Part shown: one piece after another, positions 51,193 to 61,225 of the stretch
Position numbering within the stretch: position 1 is the first letter of the stretch
Layout: every line of letters starts with the position of its first letter
Notes under the pieces: model-generated
Databases searched by the model: none
Seen by the model: the letters and a program-made list of their open reading frames with translations, nothing else
What the model was told of the DNA's origin: nothing
Made by a program: the position numbers and the translations under genes
Source: Leptolyngbya sp. NIES-3755
GTDB lineage: Bacteria; Cyanobacteriota; Cyanobacteriia; Leptolyngbyales; Leptolyngbyaceae
Assembly: GCA_001548435.1 (NCBI GenBank)
Contig: AP017310.1
Span: 34,207 to 98,206, forward strand
Direction: 5' to 3'
DNA length: 64,000 nt

Positions 51193-54100
51193 CTAACATT
51201 CTCCCATGTCTGGAACACTCCCCTTAGACTTCCTACTGGGTGCCTCTAGGTAATCACTTTGTCTGTAGTACTGAAAGTAAGTTTTTAGCAATGTGTCGCT
51301 CACTTGAGGACAGGAAATATTTGTTCCTTGAAGCCCCTTTAGAGTATTACGACAATCAAACTTGGATTCGGATAGCTCTAATAGGCTGTCTTTGGATTCC
51401 TCAGTTGAGTTGAGTAGAAATCGGGGTAGCAGAGGGTATAGGGCGTTGTCTTGAGCAGATTTTGTCACTTTGATTAATTCTCCACGCCATTGCTCATAAC
51501 TTACGGCTTTTAACAAGTAGCCAGATGAGCCAATTAGCCAGTTTAGTAACCGCTGAATCCGAATTGGATCTGGATTGACAATATGGAATACCTGTCCGAG
51601 AAGCTGCTGCCGTTGAGAAAGATGGACGATCGCCTGACTTGCATAGTCAACGGGTGTCATGTCTACTAATGTATCGCTGTCTGGTTCTGGAATATACCCG
51701 ATCTGAATACAGCCTTTGATCATACGAGACATGAAATCATCCGTGTTGCAGATTCCTGTTTGGCTATCTCCGGTAATTCTTCCTAATCTGTAAATACAAA
51801 CTGGAATCCCTCTAGAATTTGCGATCGCTGCTAGCCTTTCTGCAACCCACTTACTTTGAGCATATCCACTCTGAAGGTTTTCGCAAGCTTCCGGAGTATC
51901 CTCTTCTTTAACCTCTATTCTTTCTAAACGATCGACATTAGAAAAGACACTAAACGTTGAGATGAAGTGGACAGGTTTTGTGCGAACCATCGCCGCCAGT
52001 CTCAAAACTTCTTGAGTCCCCAGAACATTTGCGGCTTTCAATGTGGAATAGGAGTAGACAAAGTTAACCAGAGCGCCATTATGGTAGATCACATCAATGC
52101 GATCGGCTAGAGCCTGAAATTGATCAGAACTCAGTCCCAGTTTGGGTTGAGCTAAATCTCCCAAGACTGGAAGAATTCTGTGGGCAAAATTCTGATTCCA
52201 CAGACTGTAAGCCGCAAGATTTTGTTGAAGTCTTTCTCCCGCTTGTTCGATCGTGGAAGCACGAACAAGACAGTAAATCGTTGCAGAAGATTGTTGTAGA
52301 AGCTGGTGTAGTAAGAAAGCTCCCAGAAATCCAGTCGCTCCCGTTAAGAGGATTGCATCTGGAGGAGGCATTTCTATCGCGTATGCTGTTGCAGGTTGAA
52401 TGTCAGTATCGAGAACTGCTTCTTTCTTCAAATCTACTGCTGTTGTTGGCACCCATTCCTGAGTGGATTGAACTTGTTGTTGCAGATTGACGATCGCTTT
52501 CACTTGCTCTGTAATCGTTGATGACTCAAACAAACTTCGCAGAGGAATTTCCACCTGAAATAATTCCTTAACTCGCGTCCAAAGTTGAATCACGAGAATG
52601 GAGTGTCCACCCAAGTCAAAGAAATTGTCCTGCGTTCCAACTTGCTGAACACCCAAAATCCCCGCCCAAATCATTGCAAGCTGCCGTTCGTCAGGCGTTT
52701 GGGGCTGGGTATAACTTGTGGTGGGTGGTCGTTTGGTCGGGTCGATCGCAGCCAATGCTCGGCGATCGATCTTGCAATTGGGTGTCAGTGGCAAAGACTC
52801 TAGGACGATGAAAGTAGAGGGAATCATATACTGTGGTAGGATTTCCTTCAAAAAGGAACGCAACTCGTCCTCAGCGATCGCCTGATCGTTCTCAGCTACA
52901 AGAAAGGCGCAGAGATATTGCTGAGAATTCTCCCCCAATAGTAAGACAACAGCCTGCCGCACTTGAGCATGCTGAGTTAGGACAGCTTCAATCTCACCCA
53001 ACTCAATCCGAAATCCTCGCAACTTCACCTGATAATCCACCCGCCCCACATACTCGACGCTGCCATCTGCCCGATACTTCACTCGGTCTCCCGTTCGATA
53101 CAACCGCGCACCTGGAACTGCACTGAATCTATCCCGTACAAACCGCTCTGCCGTCAAGTCGGCTCGTCCCACATACCCCCGTGCCAGTCCTGCTCCCCCA
53201 ATGTACAGTTCTCCCACAACTCCGATTGGGACAGGTTGCTGCTGCTCATTGAGGATGTAGAGTTGTGTGTTCGCAATCGGCTGTCCTATCACTGAAGCAT
53301 CTGTAGCCTTCGTGAGGCGATGGCGAGTAGACCAGATAGTGGTTTCAGTGGGACCGTAGAGATTCCACAGTGCTGCACCGCGTGGCAACAACTGTGCTGC
53401 GAGGTTGGGAGTGAGAGCTTCGCCGCCGCACAGCATGGTGAGCGTTGAACCGCCTGACCAACCCGCTTCTAGCAGCAGTCGCCAGGTTGCAGGAGTCGCT
53501 TGCATCAAGGTAGCTTGAGTTCGAGTTAGGGCTTCTGACAAGCGCTGACCATCCACAGCGGTTGATCGGTCTACCAGTGCTACCGTTGCCCCGACGACCA
53601 GCGGCAGCAGCAATTCCAGCAACGCGATGTCAAACGAGAGCGAGGTCACAGACAGCAGCACATCACCTGGACGCAAGTTCAAGTCCTGCTGCATGGAGTG
53701 AAGGAAGTTGACCACAGCGCGGTGGGGAATTTGCACGCCTTTTGGTCTGCCAGTAGAGCCAGAGGTGTAGAGGATGTATGCTAGATGTGCGGGAATGATA
53801 GCGCACGGTAAAGCTGATCGATATGAGTCATCACTCCAGACTTGATCGAGCGGCAGAACCTGACCTGCAAAGGGGAAAGGAGCTTCCAGTTCTGTGTCGG
53901 TTATCAGCACGGCAACTTGAGCATCCGAGAGAATGAAGGTGAGGCGATCGATTGGATAAGCAGGGTCGAGGGGAACATAAGTGCCGCCTGCTTTGAGAAC
54001 TGCGAGTAGGGCAATCAGCAGGTTAGGAGAGCGCTCCAGGAACAGACCGACGCGGGTTTCGCTGCAAACTCCTGCTTGTTGCAAATGATAAGCGAGGTGA

Positions 54101-55599
54101 TCAGCACGCTGGTTGAGAGTTTCATAAGTGATCGAGGAGTCATGGAAGCGGAGGGCGATCGCTTCTGGGGTTTGTTGCACTTGCGCTTCTACCCATTCGT
54201 GCAGGCACAGGTTGGGAATTTCCGTTGCGGTTTGGTTCCATTCTTTTATGAGAGTTTGTTGTTCTTTAGCGGTCAGGAGGGGAAGCTCCCTGAGGTTTTG
54301 ATTCGGCTCTACAATCATCCCTGTTAGAAGCGTCTGTAAATGTTCTAACAGGCGATCAATCGTATCAGCATTGAATCGTCGATTGTCATAAGTAAGTTCC
54401 AGGAAAACTTGTGATCCCAATCCAATAACGAGGCTGAGAGGATAGTGCGATCGACCAAATGAGAGAACGCCTTCAATACTGAGATCGCTTGCTTGTCTTT
54501 GTAGAGAGGTATCAACTGGATAGTTTTCAGTAATGATCAGGCTTTCAAACATCGGGACATCGCGAGGCAGTTCACTCCAACCCTGGATCTGAACCAACGA
54601 ACTATACTCGTACTGTCGCATTTCGACCTGTCTCGCCTGAAACTGTTGCAGCCACGGTATCAGCGCTGCTTCTGGATTGACTTGAACGCGAACGGGCAGC
54701 GTGTTGATAAACAGTCCTGCGATCGCTTCTACACCGGATAACGAAGCGGGTCGCCCAGAGGAGGTGATGCCAAAAACCACATCAGATTCTCCACTGTAGC
54801 GGCTAAGCAAGAGACTCCAGGCAGCCAGAACCAGCGTAGTGGGGGTTAGCTGATGCTGTCGAGCAAATTGCTGAAGGTCAGCACCGATTTGGGGTAGATT
54901 AAGCCGCTGAGTTTTGTAGGGGTCAACAGTGGAAAGTATTTTAGAAACTGGCTGATCAACACCCAACGGAGTTGGAGCGGTGAAGCCCTGAAGCGTTTTA
55001 CGCCAGAAGGTTTCTGCTTGCAGGGAATCTTGCTGCCGCAGCCATGTGATGTAGTTGCGGAAAGCAGGAGAGGGTGGAAGCTGGGGAGAATTTCCAATGG
55101 TCAGGGCAGTGTAGAGATCAAATACTTCTTTGAACACAAGCAACCGCGACCAACCATCCAGCAAAATGTGATGCTTGCTAAAGGTGAATTGATAAGTGTC
55201 TTCTGTAAGATGAATCAGGGTGAGCCGCAGCAAGGGTGCGGTTGTCATTTCAAATCTCTGAGCGCGATCGACTGCCAGAAAAGCCTGGAGGTTTTCCTGT
55301 TGCTCGATCGAGGTTTGTTCGCGCCAATCCAGTTCCTGCCAGGGCAATTCGATTTGTTGATAAACAACTTGTACAGGCTTTTTGAGCGTTGCCCAATGAA
55401 AAGAGGTTCGCAAGATAGAATGCCGCTCTAATACCATTTCCCAGGCTCGTTTGAAAGCGGAAATATTCAGCTTGCCACGCAGCGTAAAGCTATTTTGATC
55501 GAAATAGGCGATCGAGTCTGGGTCATGCATCGTGTGAAAGAGCAATCCTTGCTGCATGGGCGAAAGCTCATAGATATCAGCTACATTTTTCGCTTTCAT
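51193..55599 (-). CDS. NRPS terminal module C-A(Gly)-PCP with thioester reductase
   Basis: 1,468 residues. Condensation domain at 1-430 with intact HHILLDG (143-149); adenylation domain at about 450-960 with LAYILYTSGSTGRPKGV; carrier site DNFFDLGGHSI near 1015; reductase at about 1090-1440 with ILLTGATGFLGAFLL and the catalytic Tyr-x3-Lys in GYAQSKW. The binding-pocket code read by eye is D-I-L-Q-L-G-L-I-W, a glycine-type code. It is the last gene of the operon, so it adds Gly and releases the peptide as an aldehyde or alcohol by NAD(P)H reduction. It starts 19 bp after the preceding NRPS. Confidence 0.9.
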   Translation of the reverse strand: MKAKNVADIYELSPMQQGLLFHTMHDPDSIAYFDQNSFTLRGKLNISAFKRAWEMVLERHSILRTSFHWATLKKPVQVVYQQIELPWQELDWREQTSIEQQENLQAFLAVDRAQRFEMTTAPLLRLTLIHLTEDTYQFTFSKHHILLDGWSRLLVFKEVFDLYTALTIGNSPQLPPSPAFRNYITWLRQQDSLQAETFWRKTLQGFTAPTPLGVDQPVSKILSTVDPYKTQRLNLPQIGADLQQFARQHQLTPTTLVLAAWSLLLSRYSGESDVVFGITSSGRPASLSGVEAIAGLFINTLPVRVQVNPEAALIPWLQQFQARQVEMRQYEYSSLVQIQGWSELPRDVPMFESLIITENYPVDTSLQRQASDLSIEGVLSFGRSHYPLSLVIGLGSQVFLELTYDNRRFNADTIDRLLEHLQTLLTGMIVEPNQNLRELPLLTAKEQQTLIKEWNQTATEIPNLCLHEWVEAQVQQTPEAIALRFHDSSITYETLNQRADHLAYHLQQAGVCSETRVGLFLERSPNLLIALLAVLKAGGTYVPLDPAYPIDRLTFILSDAQVAVLITDTELEAPFPFAGQVLPLDQVWSDDSYRSALPCAIIPAHLAYILYTSGSTGRPKGVQIPHRAVVNFLHSMQQDLNLRPGDVLLSVTSLSFDIALLELLLPLVVGATVALVDRSTAVDGQRLSEALTRTQATLMQATPATWRLLLEAGWSGGSTLTMLCGGEALTPNLAAQLLPRGAALWNLYGPTETTIWSTRHRLTKATDASVIGQPIANTQLYILNEQQQPVPIGVVGELYIGGAGLARGYVGRADLTAERFVRDRFSAVPGARLYRTGDRVKYRADGSVEYVGRVDYQVKLRGFRIELGEIEAVLTQHAQVRQAVVLLLGENSQQYLCAFLVAENDQAIAEDELRSFLKEILPQYMIPSTFIVLESLPLTPNCKIDRRALAAIDPTKRPPTTSYTQPQTPDERQLAMIWAGILGVQQVGTQDNFFDLGGHSILVIQLWTRVKELFQVEIPLRSLFESSTITEQVKAIVNLQQQVQSTQEWVPTTAVDLKKEAVLDTDIQPATAYAIEMPPPDAILLTGATGFLGAFLLHQLLQQSSATIYCLVRASTIEQAGERLQQNLAAYSLWNQNFAHRILPVLGDLAQPKLGLSSDQFQALADRIDVIYHNGALVNFVYSYSTLKAANVLGTQEVLRLAAMVRTKPVHFISTFSVFSNVDRLERIEVKEEDTPEACENLQSGYAQSKWVAERLAAIANSRGIPVCIYRLGRITGDSQTGICNTDDFMSRMIKGCIQIGYIPEPDSDTLVDMTPVDYASQAIVHLSQRQQLLGQVFHIVNPDPIRIQRLLNWLIGSSGYLLKAVSYEQWRGELIKVTKSAQDNALYPLLPRFLLNSTEESKDSLLELSESKFDCRNTLKGLQGTNISCPQVSDTLLKTYFQYYRQSDYLEAPSRKSKGSVPDMGEC

Positions 55600-55618
55600 A
55601 ATCTGTTTGGCTCCCTGG

Positions 55619-58600
55619 TTAATCTAACTGAGCAATGAGTAAATCGAGGTCTTCTTGATCGAGTTGAGCATCTGGAAAATCTGAGGGAGTGTAGCCGCCT
55701 ACTTCTGGAGACTGGCAGTGAACAATCAGCGATCGTAGAGCCGTGAGATAGTGCTGGGCTAACTGCTCAATGCGAGGACGCTGGTAAATTCCCGCGCTGT
55801 AATCCCACCGTATGTGCAGTTGTTCCTCGCTCACAATTCCAGTGATATCGAGCAGATAACGGCGGTTGCCCTGAGGACTGCGCCCCAATCCTGTCGATTC
55901 CGGTGCAGGAGCAAATAAGGACGTTGCGGCAGCGATCGTTTCTACCTGCCCCAGGTAATTAAATTTCACGGGCGCGGATGAACGATCGCGCAAACTAGCT
56001 GTCACTTCGTCCTGATTGAGATAGCGCAGGATGCCATAACCAATGCCTTGTCGAGGAATTTGGCGCAGTTGCTCTTTGATGGATTTCAAACATTTTTCGG
56101 AATGCTGAGGATCATCTAATTGCAATTGCACGGGAAAAATTGTGGTAAACCAGCCGATCGTGCGGGACACTTCCACATCCTCAAACAGCGGCTCTCGCCC
56201 GTGTCCTTCTAAATCGAGATAAAGCGAGGGAATTTGAGTCCATTGAAAGAATGCCTGCACCAATGCTGTAAGCAACACATCGTTAATTTGAGTTTGATAG
56301 GTGGCTGGAACTTCCTGGAGGAGAGCAGCAGTTTCTATCTGGGTCAACGCGACGGAGACGGTTTGAGTCAGGGCGACCGTATTGGCTCCAGTGGGATTAT
56401 CTATTGGCAGTGTTGTGGTTCTACTCTCTTGCTGCCAGTAAGTAAGTTCCTGCTGGAGTGCCTCTGAGTCAGCATAGTTCTGCAACCGGGTTGACCACTC
56501 CTTAAAGGAAGTTGTTTTAGCAGGTAGCTGTACCACTTGATTCTGAGCTAACTGCTGGTAAGCCGTTTGTAAATCCTCCAGCAGAATGCGCCAGGACACC
56601 CCATCAACTACAAGATGATGCAGAATCAGCAACAGGCGATCGGGCTGATGATTGCCCAAGTCAAACAGTACGACTTGCATTAAAGGACTGTCCGCAAGAT
56701 TCAGGCTCGGTTGCAGGTCAGCGGCGGCGGCGGTAATTGCCTTAGATTGCTCGGCTGCGGTAAGGGTAGACAAATCTAGTTGAGTGAATGGCACGATCGT
56801 ATCAAAATCGGCATTAATCTGCTGCCAGCCTGCTGCATCTCGATGAAACCGCAGCCGTAGGGCATCGTGATGTTGCAGCAGATGACTCAGTGCTTGCCTC
56901 AGCAAAACTGGATCAAGAGACTGCTGAACTTGCAGCAGGATTGATTGATTCCAGTGGTGTGGCTCTGGAAGGTCTTGCTCAAAAAACCAGTGCTGAATCG
57001 GAGTCAGCGGCACTATTCCTGTCACGATTCCCTGCTCTGCGGCAACGACGGGAGCCGTATTTACCACTTCTGCCAGCGTCGCAATAGTAGGATGCTCAAA
57101 TAATTGTTTGGGCGTGAATCGGAGTCCGGCTTGACTGGCTTTCGCAATCACTTGAATGCAGAGAATGGAATCCCCGCCTAACTCAAAAAAGTTGTCATAA
57201 ATTCCCACTTGCGGCAGTCTGAGAACGGTTTCCCAAATCTGAGCAATCGTTGCTTCGACGGAAGTGCGCGGTGAAACCAGTGTGCCAGTAGTGCCTGATT
57301 GGGGAAGCTCCATTGCTAACAATGTTTGACGATCGAGTTTGCCATTCGGGAGCAATGGCAGTGTCTTCAACGGCACGATCGCGGACGGTATCATGACTTC
57401 GGGAAGTTTGGCTTGCAGAAATTGGCGCAGGTTCACGATCGCATCAGCAGCCTGATGAAAAATGACATAAGCGATCAGTTGTGGATGTTCTGCTTCTGTG
57501 GCAAGCACGATCGCCTCTCGCACATCAGGATGTTGTTTCAAAGCTGCTTCGATTTCTCCCGGTTCAATTCGGAAACCGCGAATTTTCACTTGCTGATCTG
57601 CGCGTCCCAAAAACTCGATCGTTCCATCCAGACGGTAACGGGCGTAGTCTCCGGTTTTGTACAGTCGGGCATCTGGATCGCTGCTAAACGGATGCGGCAC
57701 AAAAGCGGCGGTTGTAGGTTCAGATTGAGCGAGATACCCACGAGTCACGCTAGCGCCGCCAATGTAGATCTCACCGGGAAATCCGATCGGTACAGGCTGA
57801 AGGTGAGTATCGAGTAGATAGACTTGAGTATTTGGCAGCGGATAGCCCAGTGGAACCGTCTCAGAATCGCCTGCTAACAGGTGTTCCTGAATTTCATAAG
57901 TCAACACCCCAACAGTGGTTTCTGTCGGTCCATAGTGATTGAGTATTTGGCAAGTGGGCGCAAGTTGTCGAATTTGTTCAACTAGATGCCAATGAAGTGT
58001 TTCTCCACCAAAGATTAGCTGTCGCCGAGGCAGAATTGCCTGACAATCAGTAGCGTCCAACAACACCTTGAGATGGGAAGGAACTATTTTGAGATAGTCG
58101 ATCGCGTGCTGACGACCGTATTCTGCTAGCGCATTGGGATCGAGCGATCGTTCCTGGGAAATTAAGTGTAAACAGCCCCCTGTGCAAAGACAGGCAAATA
58201 GCGTAGTATTGCCCAAATCCGCCGCCAGCGTGGAAACTGTGGCAAAACTTGCCCCATCAGGGATAGTTAGCCTTGTTAAGATGCCGTTGACATAATTCAA
58301 TAACTGTTGATGCTCTACAGCCACCCCTTTCGGTTGACCTGTTGAACCTGATGTGAACAGGACATAAACTAAGTTTTCGGGCGTTGTCCAATTGGTTGGA
58401 TTGGTGGTGGCTTGTTGAGCGATCGTAGACCAGTCCGTATCCAGACAAATCGCCCGCGCTGTCACTGTCAAATCATTTGCAAGTTTCTGCTGGGTCAGGA
58501 GAATTGAGGCTTGAACCTGCTGCAACCGTTGGTCAACTGCCGTCGCAGGTAAGCCCGGATCAAGGGGTAGATATGCACCGCCTGCTTTGAGAATTCCGAA

Positions 58601-60136
58601 CAAGCCGATCAGCATTTCCGGAGAACGATCGACATAGAGCGCCACAAGCTGTTCAGGTTCAATTCCCTGTGTTTGCAAGAAGTGAGCCAGTTGATTGGCG
58701 CGGGCATTTAGTTCTGCATAGGTGAGGGATTGATCCTCAAAGACTACGGCAACGCGATCGGGCGATTGTTCTACCTGCTGTTCAAACCATTGATGAATTG
58801 CGCTGTAGCTACAATGATTGACTGTGGTTTGATTGAAATCTACTAAAAGTCGCTGTCGATCGCGATCGCTGAGGAAATTGAGATCTGCAATCTTAGCATC
58901 TGGTTGATCAATAATCGAAGTTAGTAAGGTTTGGAAATAGGTTGCAATTTGAGCGATCGCATCGGTTGTAAACAAATTAGCATCATAATGAAATTCGGCT
59001 CGAAGCTGATCCGATTGACGGATGCAAGATAGTCTGATTTTAAAGCGATTTAGGTAAACTGCTTGCTGATAGATGGTAAAAATCAGATCAGGCGTTGATG
59101 CTACAGACCATTCTGCAAACTCAAAACCAACAGGCAAAGTTACTAGAGGCAAACCTGTAAAGTATTCTTGCCATTGGTGCGCTTCCTGCATAATCTGAAC
59201 CGTCTGCTGCACCCGTTGACTCAACAGGTCATGTTCTTCCAAATGGCTCTGTAACGGTAAGCATTTGTCCAATAGTCCTAGAGCGTGTTGTAAATCCTCG
59301 TACTTTCGCCCCGCACTGGTGACACCAATCGTGATGTCCGATCGACTCGTCATCCGCCACAATAGCACTTGCCAGCAGGTCAGCAATACCGCCGCGATCG
59401 AGCCATTGTATCTTTGAGCTAGCTGGCTAATGGCTTCAGCATCCAAATGAGCGGTGAAGCAGCGCGGTTGAAATGGCGCAGATTGAATCTGGCACTCAAA
59501 GGGAAGTCTCCATCCACTTAAGTCAGCAAATTGCTGCTGCCAATGAGTCTTACCGTGATTCGTTGCTTCCGCTTCCAGTAGTTCATTTTGCCATTCTGCT
59601 AGATCGGCATACTGCATCGGCTCATCCGATTGACTATCAAAATCACCAGCATAGATACGGCTAATTTCGCTGGTAAGGAGATGTAGCGTTGTTGCGTCTG
59701 CACATAAACTTGGAAGATTCAAAATCAGCAAGTGTTGCTGTGGTGCAAGGGGAACGATCTCTACTTGTAGTGATGGAGAGTGTTCAAGACTGGGGACTTG
59801 ACTATTTTTTTGTAAGTATTTCTGGACAGCTAATTCCAGTTGAGCTAGATCACGATCGAATAAACGTTCTGACACAGAGATGCTGAGATTAGTTTCCTCC
59901 TGAATCACCTGAAGCGGCAGGACCATCTCTGGCAAACATTGAAACGTCGTGCGGAGAATCTCATGTCGCTGAATCACCTTTTCTATCGCTGTCTTCAAAG
60001 TTTCAACCTGAAGCGCTCCCTCACATAGCAAGACACACTGAGCGATCGTTGGCACGTCAGGATGCGATCGCTGTAGAGACCACAGATGCTTTTGTTGGGG
60101 TGACAGTCGGTATCCCTCGATCGTGGATAATTGCAT
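55619..60136 (-). CDS. NRPS module: interface domain-A(Asp)-PCP-epimerase, for beta-hydroxyaspartate
   Basis: 1,505 residues. The first 430 residues are a condensation-like domain whose HHxxxDG site is replaced by PSLCADA (142-148), so it cannot be catalytic in the usual way; this fits the interface domains that recruit aspartyl beta-hydroxylases. Then an A domain (LVYVLFTSGSTGQPKGV), carrier DNFFELGGDSI near 1020 and epimerisation domain with HHLVVDGVSW. The pocket code is D-L-T-K-I-G-H-V-G, very close to the known Asp code DLTKVGHIG. The hydroxylase gene is 3 bp upstream. Together these predict D-beta-hydroxyaspartate, a ferric-chelating unit of siderophores. Confidence 0.92.
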   Translation of the reverse strand: MQLSTIEGYRLSPQQKHLWSLQRSHPDVPTIAQCVLLCEGALQVETLKTAIEKVIQRHEILRTTFQCLPEMVLPLQVIQEETNLSISVSERLFDRDLAQLELAVQKYLQKNSQVPSLEHSPSLQVEIVPLAPQQHLLILNLPSLCADATTLHLLTSEISRIYAGDFDSQSDEPMQYADLAEWQNELLEAEATNHGKTHWQQQFADLSGWRLPFECQIQSAPFQPRCFTAHLDAEAISQLAQRYNGSIAAVLLTCWQVLLWRMTSRSDITIGVTSAGRKYEDLQHALGLLDKCLPLQSHLEEHDLLSQRVQQTVQIMQEAHQWQEYFTGLPLVTLPVGFEFAEWSVASTPDLIFTIYQQAVYLNRFKIRLSCIRQSDQLRAEFHYDANLFTTDAIAQIATYFQTLLTSIIDQPDAKIADLNFLSDRDRQRLLVDFNQTTVNHCSYSAIHQWFEQQVEQSPDRVAVVFEDQSLTYAELNARANQLAHFLQTQGIEPEQLVALYVDRSPEMLIGLFGILKAGGAYLPLDPGLPATAVDQRLQQVQASILLTQQKLANDLTVTARAICLDTDWSTIAQQATTNPTNWTTPENLVYVLFTSGSTGQPKGVAVEHQQLLNYVNGILTRLTIPDGASFATVSTLAADLGNTTLFACLCTGGCLHLISQERSLDPNALAEYGRQHAIDYLKIVPSHLKVLLDATDCQAILPRRQLIFGGETLHWHLVEQIRQLAPTCQILNHYGPTETTVGVLTYEIQEHLLAGDSETVPLGYPLPNTQVYLLDTHLQPVPIGFPGEIYIGGASVTRGYLAQSEPTTAAFVPHPFSSDPDARLYKTGDYARYRLDGTIEFLGRADQQVKIRGFRIEPGEIEAALKQHPDVREAIVLATEAEHPQLIAYVIFHQAADAIVNLRQFLQAKLPEVMIPSAIVPLKTLPLLPNGKLDRQTLLAMELPQSGTTGTLVSPRTSVEATIAQIWETVLRLPQVGIYDNFFELGGDSILCIQVIAKASQAGLRFTPKQLFEHPTIATLAEVVNTAPVVAAEQGIVTGIVPLTPIQHWFFEQDLPEPHHWNQSILLQVQQSLDPVLLRQALSHLLQHHDALRLRFHRDAAGWQQINADFDTIVPFTQLDLSTLTAAEQSKAITAAAADLQPSLNLADSPLMQVVLFDLGNHQPDRLLLILHHLVVDGVSWRILLEDLQTAYQQLAQNQVVQLPAKTTSFKEWSTRLQNYADSEALQQELTYWQQESRTTTLPIDNPTGANTVALTQTVSVALTQIETAALLQEVPATYQTQINDVLLTALVQAFFQWTQIPSLYLDLEGHGREPLFEDVEVSRTIGWFTTIFPVQLQLDDPQHSEKCLKSIKEQLRQIPRQGIGYGILRYLNQDEVTASLRDRSSAPVKFNYLGQVETIAAATSLFAPAPESTGLGRSPQGNRRYLLDITGIVSEEQLHIRWDYSAGIYQRPRIEQLAQHYLTALRSLIVHCQSPEVGGYTPSDFPDAQLDQEDLDLLIAQLD

Positions 60137-60139
60137 AGT

Positions 60140-61222
60140 TCAGTTCTTCCTTATCAATGATTGTTTGTCGCCTGCGGATGCCATATCTGGACTGTGGGGA
60201 TCTGCCATTGCCGCCAGAACTCGACGAGAACCCGAAAATGGGCAGCGTCCATGTGCTGTTAACATATTGTCCAAAAGCAGAACATTTCCAGCTTGCCAAG
60301 GAAACTTCACCGTCTCACGCTCATAGGCAAAACGAATTGCTTCAAGAACAGAGGGTTCAATCTCTGTGCCGTCGCCATAGTAGGCATTGCGCGGTAGCGC
60401 TTCCACAGGAATTCCTTGCATCAGATCGGTCTGAAGCGTTGCACCTAAGCTCGTGATGTGAAATAAGTGTGCTTGATTGAACCAAACTGCTTCGCCCGTT
60501 TGGGGATGGGTGGCGATCGCTTGACACACCTGACGAGTTCTTAACTGATCCTGTCCCCACCACTCCATTGCAATTCCAGCCTGATGGCAGTATTTTTCAA
60601 CGACTGATTGATCGTCCGTTTGAAAGACTTCCTGCCAGGGCAAATCCAACCCCCCACCGTAATTTCGCACATACAGCACGCCATTCTGAAATCGCGATCG
60701 AATGCTGGCAGGAATCTGCGCTAGAACTCGGCGACTATCCGCGATTGGAGTTTCTCCCCCTTGCTCGGCAGGCTGAACACAGTAGAAGCTGATTTTCAGG
60801 CACCACTGGCGCGCATAGGACATTTCATTGTGAAGTGGAATCGCCCGATCCGCTGGATATTCTGTGGAGGTGTAGACATTAGAGCGAACTTGGGTGCGGG
60901 GAGTCGATCGATAGGAATAAGGCATCGCGGTTTGGGAAATCCCTTGCATAAATGTCTCAAAATCTGCATCCTCTAACACTTGAAAGTTACGAAACAGAAT
61001 ACCGCCATGTTTTAACAACTCTGTTTCGATCAGTTGTTGATTCTCCTTTGCCCACGCCGCTAAACTCAGTCCCTCTAACGTCGGCTGAATGATCAGAGGA
61101 AGCTGTTGTTCAGATGCAATCGTCTGAACAAGCTGAGTCGTAGAAGTCACTAACTTACGTCGGTGCTGCCGGGTAAAAGGCGTGGGGTCTGGAATCTGAT
61201 TCATGGTAGGGAATTTCATCAA
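60140..61222 (-). CDS. TauD/SyrP-like Fe(II)/2-oxoglutarate dioxygenase, probable aspartyl beta-hydroxylase
   Basis: 360 residues. The iron-binding His131 and Glu133 are in AIPLHNEMSYARQW, and the distal His with 2-oxoglutarate-binding Arg in LTAHGRCPFSGSRRVL near residue 325. The HNE form of the facial triad is that of SyrP-type enzymes that hydroxylate aspartate on an NRPS carrier. It sits between two NRPS genes, 3 bp from each, so all are cotranscribed. The interface domain encoded next is the expected docking partner. The ATG pair at 61222/61219 both fit; 61222 is chosen. Confidence 0.88.
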   Translation of the reverse strand: MMKFPTMNQIPDPTPFTRQHRRKLVTSTTQLVQTIASEQQLPLIIQPTLEGLSLAAWAKENQQLIETELLKHGGILFRNFQVLEDADFETFMQGISQTAMPYSYRSTPRTQVRSNVYTSTEYPADRAIPLHNEMSYARQWCLKISFYCVQPAEQGGETPIADSRRVLAQIPASIRSRFQNGVLYVRNYGGGLDLPWQEVFQTDDQSVVEKYCHQAGIAMEWWGQDQLRTRQVCQAIATHPQTGEAVWFNQAHLFHITSLGATLQTDLMQGIPVEALPRNAYYGDGTEIEPSVLEAIRFAYERETVKFPWQAGNVLLLDNMLTAHGRCPFSGSRRVLAAMADPHSPDMASAGDKQSLIRKN

Positions 61223-61225
61223 GGG

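Noticed and set aside
55619..56910. Second domain of the Asp module as an ordinary condensation domain
   Set aside because: HHLVVDGVSW, the GWFTT and FNYLGQ sequences and the position after the carrier domain are those of an epimerisation domain.
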